Shown: piece by piece, positions 24,798-32,741 of the stretch | How positions within the stretch are numbered: the stretch's first letter is position 1 | Layout of the letters: each line of letters begins with the position of its first letter | Source: Eubacterium sp. | GTDB lineage: Bacteria; Bacillota; Clostridia; Acetivibrionales; DSM-1351 | NCBI GenBank assembly: GCA_029266335.1 | Contig: JAQSXC010000010.1 | Location: 1-49,448 of the forward strand | Length of the DNA stretch: 49,448 bases | Direction: 5' to 3' | Made by a program: the position numbers and the translations under genes | Notes under the pieces: model-generated | Told to the model about the DNA's origin: nothing | The model's database searches: none | The model's input: the letters and a program-made list of their open reading frames with translations, nothing else

Positions 24798-24870
24798 TAT
24801 GGAACTTTTTTCTTCTTGAATTGTCTAATATCGTATAGTTAACAAAATACAAATTATACGAGGTGATCAA

Positions 24871-25536
24871 ATGACCTTAAAGAAAAAAATATTAACAGCC
24901 TCATCAGCAGCAATTTTATCATTAACGCTTGCATTCAATGCTGTAGCAGCCTCAGTACCCTTTACTGATATATCGGATATAGCTTCGAAGGATAAAATTA
25001 TATCCCTCCAGGAGAGAGGGTATGTTTCAGGTACAGGTAACAACAGATTCTCACCTGCTTCCAGAATAAACACTGCCCAGACCATACAACTGCTTGTCAA
25101 AGCCTTTGATCTGAATCTGCAGCTTGTACGTTTTGCAAAAGAACCAAAGGCTACCGATTATTTCACCAAGGCCCATAATGATGCCTGGTATGCTAATGCT
25201 TTAATTACCGCTTCGGTTAATGGAGTGGAGATTGATAAAGAAATAGATATGAGTAAGGATTGGACTCGTGAAGAGTTTACCAATATTTTGATTTCAACCA
25301 TGGAAAAGCATTTTAACCTTCCAATGCTTAAAATAAAGCCGGTCGACATAAAGGATACAGATCAGATAAACGTTGAATTCAGCGGCGCAATACAACGAGC
25401 ACTGATATATGGAGTAGTAAAGCTGGATGAGGAGGGGAATTTTTACCCCAAGGATAAACTTACCCGGGCAGAAGCTGCAGAACAGATATATAATGCTCTG
25501 GAATACTTAAAAGCACATCAAAAAGTAGAAGGCTGA
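24871..25536 (+). CDS. SLH-domain surface protein
   Basis: 221 residues; CGAGGTGA precedes ATG 24871. A signal peptide (1-26, ending AVAASV) is followed by S-layer homology modules: the first is clear (VPFTDISDIASKDKIISLQE, then RGYVSGTGNNRFSPASRINTAQ), the middle is divergent (YFTKAHNDAWYANALITASV), and the last ends with FYPKDKLTRAEAAEQIYNAL. SLH domains hold proteins to pyruvylated wall polymers at the cell surface. The protein is all SLH with no catalytic module, so it is a small wall-bound scaffold or regulator. It ends in a strong shared terminator. Confidence 0.88.
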   Translation: MTLKKKILTASSAAILSLTLAFNAVAASVPFTDISDIASKDKIISLQERGYVSGTGNNRFSPASRINTAQTIQLLVKAFDLNLQLVRFAKEPKATDYFTKAHNDAWYANALITASVNGVEIDKEIDMSKDWTREEFTNILISTMEKHFNLPMLKIKPVDIKDTDQINVEFSGAIQRALIYGVVKLDEEGNFYPKDKLTRAEAAEQIYNALEYLKAHQKVEG

Positions 25537-25542
25537 GTAATA

Positions 25543-25585
25543 AAGAAACCCGAAATATATTTTTAACATATGTTTCGGGTTTCTT
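25543..25585. terminator. Bidirectional terminator between the SLH gene and the XRE-TPR gene
   Basis: AAGAAACCCGAAA (25543-25555) pairs perfectly over 13 bp with TTTCGGGTTTCTT (25573-25585), followed by TTTT. Adjacent to the ends of two convergent genes, it can serve both. Confidence 0.92.
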
Positions 25586-26902
25586 TTAAAATAATATATT
25601 TTTGTCGTTATTGATTTTCTCCTGAAGCTCGTTAGCTGATTTTAAATAAATAAAAGCATTTTTAAAGTCATTAGCTTCAGAATATATGTCACTCAATGCT
25701 TTATATGCTCTTAACAGAAATTTTGATTCCTTAAACAAAGACATCCTTTCTATTCCGATTTTTACTGCAGCTACAGCATCATCATATCTTCCCAGTTTAT
25801 TTAAAATCATCCCCTCATAAACTTTTGAAGACCACATGTTCAAATAGTCAAATTTATGTTTTTCACTGGACGGATAGTCAACCTTTATTATATTTTCATA
25901 GGCTTGCTGATATTTACCTGCTAAAAAAAGAGCCTTGCCCGTTATCAGGTAATATATATAAGTTTCACGCCCGAACTGAATTCTTGTATTTTTAGCACAT
26001 TCCAAAGCTTCCTCCCAATTATTATTATCCAGTGAGAATAATGCTTTCACACTATATATTTTGCCAAGGCAAATATTATCCTCTGTAAACCGGGCAAACT
26101 GGGTAGCCTTTTCGATACATTTATGGTATTCTTCAGTATTATTGGTCAAATAAGTAAATATGGCATTTAGTCTGTATAGTTCTCCGGTTTTGAAATAAAC
26201 CGAAGTCTGTGATGACAGGTGAATGGATTCGCTGATAGCAATTGAAGCATTTTTGATGTCTCCGATGGCAAACAGAATCAGTATCTTGTAATAATACAGT
26301 TCAATTTCAAAAAGAGGATCTTTGTTAATCTCCTTATTATATAAATCGAAGGCTTTATCCGATAATTCGCAGCATTTAGGGTAATCGAATTCCTGATAGT
26401 AACTGAATGCAAGCTCAATACATGCTTTTGCAGCTTCAATGTTCAGCTTTGCTTTGGAATACATATCTATGGAAAAACCTAGATAATCCCTTCCTTTGCT
26501 TATTTTATTCTTTTTTAGTAATCTGCTGCCCAATTTGAACATCAGAGCTGCAGTTATTTTTGAATTACCCGGCTCATTTCCGGCATAGTCCGACACCATG
26601 TCTTGAGCCGCATCCAGCTTATCATCATCAATTAAAGCAGTAATTGTTTCGATTACATTATTGTTTCCATCTAAATTCAAAGGACTGTTTGTTTGTGGAA
26701 GAGAGTCATCGTCCAGAAAATAACTTACAGGCTTATTTAATCGCCCGGCAAGGTATTGAAGTGTTTTAAAAGATGGATTTGATACATTATTTTCAATCTG
26801 ACTTAACATACTTTTGGTCAGGTCACTTCCGGCAAGCTCGGATTGGGTCATATTTAATGCTTTTCTTGTTGCCTTAATCTTCTCTCCAACTTTATTAATC
26901 AA
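25586..26902 (-). CDS. XRE-family HTH regulator with TPR sensor domain
   Basis: 438 residues from the TTG at 26902 (minus strand): AAAGGA sits eight bases ahead of it, while the ATG at 26911 overlaps that site. Residues 5-62 are an XRE helix-turn-helix (GEKIKATRKALNMTQSELAG ... MLSQIENNVSNPSFKTLQYL). The remainder is all-helical with six or more tetratricopeptide-like repeats (for example KACIELAFSYYQEFDYPKCC, YEGMILNKLGRYDDAVAAVK). In HTH-TPR regulators of Firmicutes (PlcR/Rgg/NprR style) the TPR part binds a peptide or protein signal. No peptide gene was seen nearby. The MFS exporter is divergent, with repeats in the shared region, suggesting control of it. Confidence 0.88.
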   Translation of the reverse strand: MINKVGEKIKATRKALNMTQSELAGSDLTKSMLSQIENNVSNPSFKTLQYLAGRLNKPVSYFLDDDSLPQTNSPLNLDGNNNVIETITALIDDDKLDAAQDMVSDYAGNEPGNSKITAALMFKLGSRLLKKNKISKGRDYLGFSIDMYSKAKLNIEAAKACIELAFSYYQEFDYPKCCELSDKAFDLYNKEINKDPLFEIELYYYKILILFAIGDIKNASIAISESIHLSSQTSVYFKTGELYRLNAIFTYLTNNTEEYHKCIEKATQFARFTEDNICLGKIYSVKALFSLDNNNWEEALECAKNTRIQFGRETYIYYLITGKALFLAGKYQQAYENIIKVDYPSSEKHKFDYLNMWSSKVYEGMILNKLGRYDDAVAAVKIGIERMSLFKESKFLLRAYKALSDIYSEANDFKNAFIYLKSANELQEKINNDKNILF

Positions 26903-26994
26903 GCCGTCCATCCTTTCATATATATTAGTTAAATAAAACTAAACCTGCATATTTTTCAAGAAAAAATTTTACTGAATAAGAATCTGTTATTTAA

Positions 26995-27023
26995 ATTATA
27001 GTACAGAATTATTAATTTAACAA
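26995..27023 (-). promoter_or_regulatory. Promoter of the XRE-TPR gene
   Basis: Read on the minus strand: TTGTTA (27023-27018), a 17-base spacer, TATAAT (27000-26995). It points toward the regulator gene, about 90 bases upstream of its start. Confidence 0.65.
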
Positions 27024-27034
27024 TAGGATTATAA

Positions 27035-27133
27035 TGAAATTTAAACTTATGTTAAATTGAATTAAACTTTTGTATTGACATTGCTTGAAAATTGAATTAA
27101 CATTGATTTATAGTTAAGTGAAATTAAACTTAT
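27035..27133 (+). promoter_or_regulatory. Three direct repeats in the divergent regulator/exporter region
   Basis: TGAAATTTAAACTTAT (27035-27050), TGAATTAAACTTTT (27058-27071) and TGAAATTAAACTTAT (27119-27133) share a TGAA-TTAAACTT core. They flank a candidate exporter promoter, TTGAAA (27085-27090) and TATAGT (27109-27114) with an 18-base spacer. They are plausible sites for the XRE-TPR protein; the AT-rich background weakens the case. Confidence 0.5.
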
Positions 27134-27190
27134 TGGGTTGCTGATTTATTTAATTTGCTTGAAATTTATATTACAAGAGGAGTGATTTAT

Positions 27191-28492
27191 TTGATTCAAA
27201 CAGGACATAATCAAACGGAAATCGGAGAGGAAAGTGCAAAACGAGAAAAGTTAAATATAACTTTATATTTGGCATCTAAAACTATTTCCATGCTTGGAAC
27301 TAATATTTATAACTTTGCACTCTCTTTATTTATTTTAAAAATGACAGGTTCAGGTGCATCTTTTGCAATAAATGTTTTGATAGGAATGCTGCCGAGAATA
27401 GTACTGGGACCGTTTGCAGGCATAATTGCCGACAGGGTTGACAGAAAAAAGCTCACAATAGCTTTTGATATTTTAAGCGGATTGGTAGTTGCAGTACTTC
27501 TGGGTTATACTCAAATATCCGGACTAAAAGTCTTATTAGTGTATTTGACAAGCTTTATACTTTCAACTATTAATATCTTTTATGATACGTCGTTAATGTC
27601 ATCTCTTCCTAATTTAGTAAAAGATCAGGGGCTTGTTAGAATAAATTCCTATACTGCAACAGCCGGAGCAGTTGCAGGTGTTATTTCTCCTGTAATTGCG
27701 GGAGTGGTATTCGGAATGGTAACTATTAAATTATTTTTAATTCTAAATGCTTTCTCTTTTTTCATATCAGCTGTTTTAGAGTTATTTATAAAGTTTGATT
27801 TAAATATTAAACACATTAATCCGGAACTGAAAGCTGAAAAAAGCTTAAGAAATATCAGGCATGAGATGAGTGAGGTAATTAGCTATGTAAGGCAGCAGAA
27901 AGTAATTTCCTCTTTCTTAAAGTATGTTCTGATAATAAATTTGTTTTTAAATGCTTGCATCAGTGTTGTTTATCCTTATATTATTAACAATGTTTTAAAG
28001 ATGAAAGCTACTTATTTTGGATTATTTGAGGGTTGTTATTTTGTAGGAATGATTGCCTGCTCTATTTACATCGGCAATAGAAAAGACAAACAGAAATCCA
28101 CAAAAGTTCTTGCCTCTGAGTTGGCTCTTATTGGTCTGATATTAGTACTTGTTGGACTTCCGTCTTTAGGTATAACAGCTCTAAATTTTAAACCACTGCT
28201 TGTTTCATATAATGTCATTCTTTTATTTATACTGGGAGTTACTTTAGTGGCTATAAATACACCCATACTTGTTTTAATGCAAAGAATGACTCCTGAAAAC
28301 CTCAGAGGAAGGATAACAGGTATGTTAGGTACATTAACAGGAGGAATTGCTCCCCTTGGTATTCTTCTAACTGGATTGACAATTGACAGTATACATCCGT
28401 TTATATTAATGTCTGTATCGGGGTTAGCAATTTTTATTACTTCAGCTTTAATTTTCAGAGATAAAAGTATTAATTTAATCCACAATTTATAG
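27191..28492 (+). CDS. MFS drug/macrolide-type exporter
   Basis: 433 residues from TTG 27191, with AGAGGAG eight bases ahead; the longer frame from 27155 precedes the ribosome site. About 12 membrane helices. Between helices 2 and 3 lies the MFS motif-A variant GIIADRVDRKKLTIAFDI; the order LYLASKTISMLGTNIYNFAL at the first helix and the second-half MTPENLRGRITGMLGTLTGG are like MefA/MFS_3 exporters. These use the proton gradient to expel hydrophobic compounds or macrolides. Its divergent neighbour, a TPR-type XRE regulator, probably controls it. Substrate unknown. Confidence 0.87.
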   Translation: MIQTGHNQTEIGEESAKREKLNITLYLASKTISMLGTNIYNFALSLFILKMTGSGASFAINVLIGMLPRIVLGPFAGIIADRVDRKKLTIAFDILSGLVVAVLLGYTQISGLKVLLVYLTSFILSTINIFYDTSLMSSLPNLVKDQGLVRINSYTATAGAVAGVISPVIAGVVFGMVTIKLFLILNAFSFFISAVLELFIKFDLNIKHINPELKAEKSLRNIRHEMSEVISYVRQQKVISSFLKYVLIINLFLNACISVVYPYIINNVLKMKATYFGLFEGCYFVGMIACSIYIGNRKDKQKSTKVLASELALIGLILVLVGLPSLGITALNFKPLLVSYNVILLFILGVTLVAINTPILVLMQRMTPENLRGRITGMLGTLTGGIAPLGILLTGLTIDSIHPFILMSVSGLAIFITSALIFRDKSINLIHNL

Positions 28493-28662
28493 ACCGTTGG
28501 TTTATTTATTTAAATACTATTTTAAATGTTAAAAACTTAATGTATAATAAACTGGTAATTTTTATAATTTATAGAATAATTTTTAGGTTCTTATAATTAA
28601 AATTAATTACTATTTTCTTGCCAACGTACTTTACAACGTTTAGCACATATAAGGAGGACAAA

Positions 28663-29058
28663 ATGATAAGCAATTTGTTAACAGCAGGTTTGTATTTTAT
28701 GGTGACTTCAATTGTAGTATTAATTGCAATTTTTATTTTTGATCTTTGTACCAGATATAAAATATGGACGGAGATAAACAATGGAAATATGGCCGTTGCT
28801 TTTGCTACAGGCGGAATAACCTTTGGAATAGCCAATATATTGAAATGCGCCATTTCAGCCAATGATTCCCTTATAGATACCATAATATGGGGTGGAGTAG
28901 GAACAGTGATTCTCATTGTAGTTTACCTAGCATTCGAACTTCTGACACCCAAACTTAACGTTTCAGAAGAAATTGCCAAGGGGAATAAGGCAGTCGGCTT
29001 TATATCACTTGTATTCTCAGTTGCATTCAGTTTAATTATCGGCGCAAGTATATCTTAG
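28663..29058 (+). CDS. DUF350-family membrane protein (YjfL-like)
   Basis: 131 residues from ATG 28663 behind AAGGAGG; the longer frame from 28618 has no ribosome site. Four membrane helices in two similar halves: EINNGNMAVAFATGGITFGIAN (about 38-59) and EIAKGNKAVGFISLVFSVAFS (about 104-124) are the repeated DUF350 signature with E-I-x-x-G-N. In E. coli the DUF350 protein YjfL is encoded with YjfM (lipoprotein) and YjfC (GspS-like ATP-grasp), and the same three parts occur here in order. It is the first gene of a six-gene operon; its helix pair may form a membrane complex with the lipoprotein. Function unproven. Confidence 0.85.
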   Translation: MISNLLTAGLYFMVTSIVVLIAIFIFDLCTRYKIWTEINNGNMAVAFATGGITFGIANILKCAISANDSLIDTIIWGGVGTVILIVVYLAFELLTPKLNVSEEIAKGNKAVGFISLVFSVAFSLIIGASIS

Positions 29059-29084
29059 TTTTTTACTTTACAGGAGATGTTCAT

Positions 29085-29255
29085 ATGATGGAGATATTTT
29101 TTTATGAAACCATGGAGCAATGGATTAATGATAATCCAAGCACCTCCATAAAAGGGTATGTTGTAAGCAAGAACCAGAATTACCTTGAGATTTCGGCTGA
29201 AAATGGTTTCACACAGATAATCAATATTAACAAGCTGTTTGCTGTTGTATATTAG
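29085..29255 (+). CDS. 56-aa protein of unknown function in the DUF350/ATP-grasp operon
   Basis: ATG 29085 (a second ATG follows at once) with AGGAG eight bases ahead; it ends with TAG 29253-29255, only seven bases before the next start. 56 residues: MMEIFFYETMEQWINDNPST, then a beta-rich half (GYVVSKNQNYLEISAENGFT, IININKLFAVVY). The clean ribosome site, tight spacing on both sides (26 and 7 bases) and amphipathic composition argue for a real gene. No family recognised, no signal peptide. The length and the strand pattern suggest a small Sm- or SH3-like beta-barrel, as an inference. Confidence 0.75.
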   Translation: MMEIFFYETMEQWINDNPSTSIKGYVVSKNQNYLEISAENGFTQIININKLFAVVY

Positions 29256-29262
29256 GTGATAT

Positions 29263-29901
29263 ATGGAAACCAGACTTTCGGATATAGATTTATTTCAGGT
29301 CTATAAGAACTGGAAAATTGATCTTGGACCATTTGAATGTTTTGTCAAATCTACAAACTTTGTATCTTTAAAGCATTATCCCGACTTTGTTTTAAATCCG
29401 GGGTTCGATAATTGGGGTATTTTCTTTGACAAAATACATAAAATCCTGCAAGAGTATGATTATAGCAGTACTCTTTTTCTTCTTGATGTAAATGGTACTG
29501 AAGCAATAAAGGCGGCGTATTGCTTGAGAGAATTGCTATCAGTTGCCCCAATACCGGTTTTTAACGGTGTAATGCATCCCTTTGGACTGGTTGGAAGCCG
29601 GGAGTATATCAGCTTGCTAATAGCTTTCGGATTGAAAAATAAAGCCAGGGAGCAGAACGGTTATATATTTGTTTTGAATAGCGATAGGTATGGAGATTAC
29701 ACCGATAAGGAATTAAGAGAGAATTTCAACAATCAGTACGAATTAGGCGAAGAGGACCTTCCACCCGTTGAGATGCTGGAACTTCTGAAATATAAACGGG
29801 TTTGTTACCTTTGTGACCGTGACAAGGAAGATATGGCAGGTTATTTGGAATACCTGTCAAATTCAAATATCTCTGTAGAGAAAATTAACCTTGTTGGATG
29901 A
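29263..29901 (+). CDS. 212-aa alpha/beta protein of unknown function
   Basis: ATG 29263 after GGTGAT, seven bases from the previous stop. No known family. The hydrophobic strands TLFLLDVNG, PIPVFNGVMHPF, GYIFVLNSDRY, RVCYLCDRD and VEKINLVG alternate with helices, a Rossmann-like order. Polar residues at strand ends (D75-N77, N/H at GVMHP, D in NSDRY, D-R-D) could make an active site. C-x-x-C-D in VCYLCDRDKED might bind metal. No signal peptide or membrane helix, so it is cytoplasmic. It overlaps the next frame by four bases but the preferred start of the lipoprotein lies 29 bases on. Operon position suggests a role together with the ATP-grasp enzyme. Confidence 0.7.
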   Translation: METRLSDIDLFQVYKNWKIDLGPFECFVKSTNFVSLKHYPDFVLNPGFDNWGIFFDKIHKILQEYDYSSTLFLLDVNGTEAIKAAYCLRELLSVAPIPVFNGVMHPFGLVGSREYISLLIAFGLKNKAREQNGYIFVLNSDRYGDYTDKELRENFNNQYELGEEDLPPVEMLELLKYKRVCYLCDRDKEDMAGYLEYLSNSNISVEKINLVG

Positions 29902-29930
29902 GAAGCTTTAATTCGGAAAGGATACCCATA

Positions 29931-30251
29931 ATGAACGAGAAAGACAAAATAAAAAAAGTTAAGAATGCATTACCTTTAAATAAAGCATTTGCCCTGAGCT
30001 TGGCAGTTGCCATGACTTTTAGCGTATCACTTTCAGGCTGTGCAGACAAACCCGAGGAGGAAGAGGAGGACGACTCCTACTATTATGGAGGCGGAGGAGG
30101 ATACCATAGTTCGTCACACTACTTTTTCTCCAGCGGCAGTTCATACAGAAGTAGTAGCTGGAGCAGTGACTATGCCTCAAAAAGCGGTTCAAAAATCTCT
30201 TCGGGTAAAAGTGGCTACTCATCGATCCATGGCGGAAGTATAGGGGGCTAA
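29931..30251 (+). CDS. Small Ser/Gly/Tyr-rich lipoprotein (YgiB/YjfM-like position)
   Basis: 106 residues from ATG 29931 with GAAAGGA eight bases ahead. Basic N-terminus (MNEKDKIKKVKNALPLNK), hydrophobic core, lipobox SLSGC (lipidated cysteine near residue 38), then an acidic cluster (KPEEEEEDDS), a YYYGGGGGY turn and a Ser/Gly/Tyr/Lys-rich tail ending GGSIGG. The composition recalls DUF1190 proteins (YgiB, YjfM), which are exported small proteins encoded next to GspS-like ATP-grasp proteins. The tail may be the acceptor for an amide-bond modification by the neighbouring enzyme, but the enzyme is predicted cytoplasmic, so that would have to occur before export. This is inference. Confidence 0.72.
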   Translation: MNEKDKIKKVKNALPLNKAFALSLAVAMTFSVSLSGCADKPEEEEEDDSYYYGGGGGYHSSSHYFFSSGSSYRSSSWSSDYASKSGSKISSGKSGYSSIHGGSIGG

Positions 30252-30262
30252 ACTGTACATAT

Positions 30263-32728
30263 ATGTTCATAAACCAGCAGATACTTACCGAGAAGGCTTT
30301 ATTTGATTTTTATATGGTCAGTTCAACGATGGAGAATCAGGTCTATTCAACCTTTCCGTTTTATCTAAGCAAGGAAGTATATGAGGATATGGTTCAGGGA
30401 ACATTGATTCTGGACAGGATTGTTAACAGATTTTTGACAAAAGTATTAAATGAAAAGACTTTTGTCCTGCTGCCTCTTGATGATTTTGACGCAAAAGGAG
30501 AAATAATTGACCTTGGTATTTCTCTGCCGCCTTTCTTTTGGGCCAGATATGATGTGTTTGAACGGGAAAATGGCGGGATATTTTTTAGTGAATTCAATTA
30601 TGACAAGCCCTGTGCACAACGTGAGATGGCCATGTCGGATATGATGAAGCCTCATAATAATCCAAATGAAGACTTTATCCGGAATTTTCGGGAGGGCTTT
30701 AAAAAATTATGGGAAGATTATTCCGGAGGAACATCAAATCCAACTGTTGCCATTGTAATGGACCCCGGCCATTATGAAGAGTTACATCTGGCATATTTAT
30801 ATATGGATATGCTGAAGCCTTTGGGCTGCAACTTTATTGTTGCAGGCGCGGGCAATCTCTATATACAAAATGATTGCGCAATGGCCTTTGACCAGAAGAT
30901 AGACATAATATTAAGACAGTTCCCAACGGAGTTTTCCAATGAAATTAATAATTACAAGGAAATTCTCAAGCTGTATGACAAAGGGAGGCTGCTGCTTTTA
31001 AATGATCCACGGGCAGTAATTATTCAGGCAAAAAGTCTTTTTGCAGCATTGTGGAAAATGGTTGAAGAAAACAGTGATTTTCTCACAGAGCTTGAAAAGA
31101 ATACTATAAGGGAGAAACTTCCCTACACGGTAATATTTAATACTCAAATGGAAGAGGAATTGAGAAAAAACAAGGATAAGTATGTAATCAAAGCTTCTTT
31201 TGGACGCTACAGTGAAGAAGTTTATATTGGAAATATGCACAGCTCTGAGGAATGGGAAGAGACTCTTGAATTCGTTAAAAAAAGTGAAAAGATACATATA
31301 GTGCAGGAGTTTTGTCAGATAAAAAAACAGCGGGTGCTTAAATATAACGGCAATCATTATGAGGAAGCAGATGCATTCGGCAACTTCGGACTTTACATGG
31401 TGAATGGGGAATATTCCGGAGTAAGTGTCAGATTCAGCCCGGATTATCTGTCACTTGATGAAAATGTGTGGGTTAGCGCTGTAGGTGTAAGTGACAGAAA
31501 CTTGAAAACAGTTGGTTATGACAAACCTGATAAGGCACAGAAGTGGGAGGCTGTGAATGATTACGCTGCCTTTGAACACGGATATACAGGCGGATATACA
31601 AGCTGGTACAAATCTTTTTCACTGGACTGTTTATTAATTCAAAGGGACCTGTATAAAGAGCTTGCAGAGGCCACTGAAAAGCTGGCTTCAATATTTAAAA
31701 AAGCCAGAAATTATGTTCTTGAAAATTTGGATATAATTTGTCCGGTACTTGGTATAAGCGATAATCTTATAAATTTGTTAAAGAATGAAAGAACGGAAAA
31801 TCTCACACTTGTAGGGAGATTTGACTGGGTAATGGACACCAGGGGCAATTTACGTATTTTGGAGCTAAATTCGGAGACTCCTGCCGGTATGATGGAAAGC
31901 CTGGTTCTTTCATCTCAAATCAAGAAATATCTTGAGCTTTCAGAACAAGACCCTAACAGACAAATGAGTGAACTTTTACGAAGTAACTTTACAGATATTT
32001 TAGAGGATTATAAAAAAGCAGGAAAGATTAAAAATATTGGCTTTGTTTCAAGCAGCTTTGCAGAAGACTGGTACAATACATCGGTTTTAATGAACCTGTT
32101 TCAGGATTTGCCATATGAGTTCGTGCTTGGAGAAGTATCAGGACTGAAAGCAGAAAATAATAAAATCAAACTGTATGGTCATGAACTTGATGCGGTGTAC
32201 AGGTATTATCCTCTTGATTGGTTTGATAAGGACAGCTATTTTGACGGTGCCATAAATGCCATGAAGAAGGGGACTGTCAGTATTAATCCGCCTTCAACAA
32301 TCATTTGTCAGAGCAAGGCATTCCTTGCATTGATTTTTGAACTGAAAAACAGTAATTTTTTTAATCAAAGTGAATGTTGTGCCATAGAAAAATATATTCC
32401 TGAAACCTATTTAGTGCCCAAAAAGTCTCTGAACGGCATATTTTGTGCAAAGCCATATTTTGAAAGGGAAGGAAAAAGTGTAGCCTTCAGCTTCAGGCAG
32501 CCATTTCTGTCCAGAGATATTAAAGATTATATATACCAGGAATGGGTTGACATACAAAGTATAAGGCTTGATATAGAAACAGCGATAAATTCTTCAAGAG
32601 AAATAGTTTATCCTGTTATAGGAGCTTATATAATCGGAGATAAATTCGGAGGAATATACACCCGTATGGGAAGCAGCGTAACCAACAGGTGGGCTGTATA
32701 TCTGCCTTCATATATAGAAAATATCTAA
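30263..32728 (+). CDS. Tandem double glutathionylspermidine-synthase-like ATP-grasp protein
   Basis: 821 residues; ATG 30263 lies 11 bases after the previous stop with no strong ribosome site, so translational coupling is likely. Two complete modules can be aligned by eye. Module 1: RYD (95-97) with FFSEFNYDKP (107-116), IILRQFPTEF, NDPRAVIIQAKSLFAAL, YVIKASFGRYSEEV and IVQEF. Module 2: RFD (519-521) with ILELNSETP (532-540), AVYRYYPLDWF, NPPSTIICQSKAFLAL, FCAKPYFEREGKSV, YIYQEW and the end GGIYTRMGSSVTNRW (796-810). Module 2 fits the classic GspS/YjfC C-terminal ATP-grasp; module 1 is more divergent. The family links an amine to a carboxylate using ATP. No amidase domain is present. Substrates unknown. 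Confidence 0.85.
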   Translation: MFINQQILTEKALFDFYMVSSTMENQVYSTFPFYLSKEVYEDMVQGTLILDRIVNRFLTKVLNEKTFVLLPLDDFDAKGEIIDLGISLPPFFWARYDVFERENGGIFFSEFNYDKPCAQREMAMSDMMKPHNNPNEDFIRNFREGFKKLWEDYSGGTSNPTVAIVMDPGHYEELHLAYLYMDMLKPLGCNFIVAGAGNLYIQNDCAMAFDQKIDIILRQFPTEFSNEINNYKEILKLYDKGRLLLLNDPRAVIIQAKSLFAALWKMVEENSDFLTELEKNTIREKLPYTVIFNTQMEEELRKNKDKYVIKASFGRYSEEVYIGNMHSSEEWEETLEFVKKSEKIHIVQEFCQIKKQRVLKYNGNHYEEADAFGNFGLYMVNGEYSGVSVRFSPDYLSLDENVWVSAVGVSDRNLKTVGYDKPDKAQKWEAVNDYAAFEHGYTGGYTSWYKSFSLDCLLIQRDLYKELAEATEKLASIFKKARNYVLENLDIICPVLGISDNLINLLKNERTENLTLVGRFDWVMDTRGNLRILELNSETPAGMMESLVLSSQIKKYLELSEQDPNRQMSELLRSNFTDILEDYKKAGKIKNIGFVSSSFAEDWYNTSVLMNLFQDLPYEFVLGEVSGLKAENNKIKLYGHELDAVYRYYPLDWFDKDSYFDGAINAMKKGTVSINPPSTIICQSKAFLALIFELKNSNFFNQSECCAIEKYIPETYLVPKKSLNGIFCAKPYFEREGKSVAFSFRQPFLSRDIKDYIYQEWVDIQSIRLDIETAINSSREIVYPVIGAYIIGDKFGGIYTRMGSSVTNRWAVYLPSYIENI

Positions 32729-32741
32729 GGAGTTGATTTAA

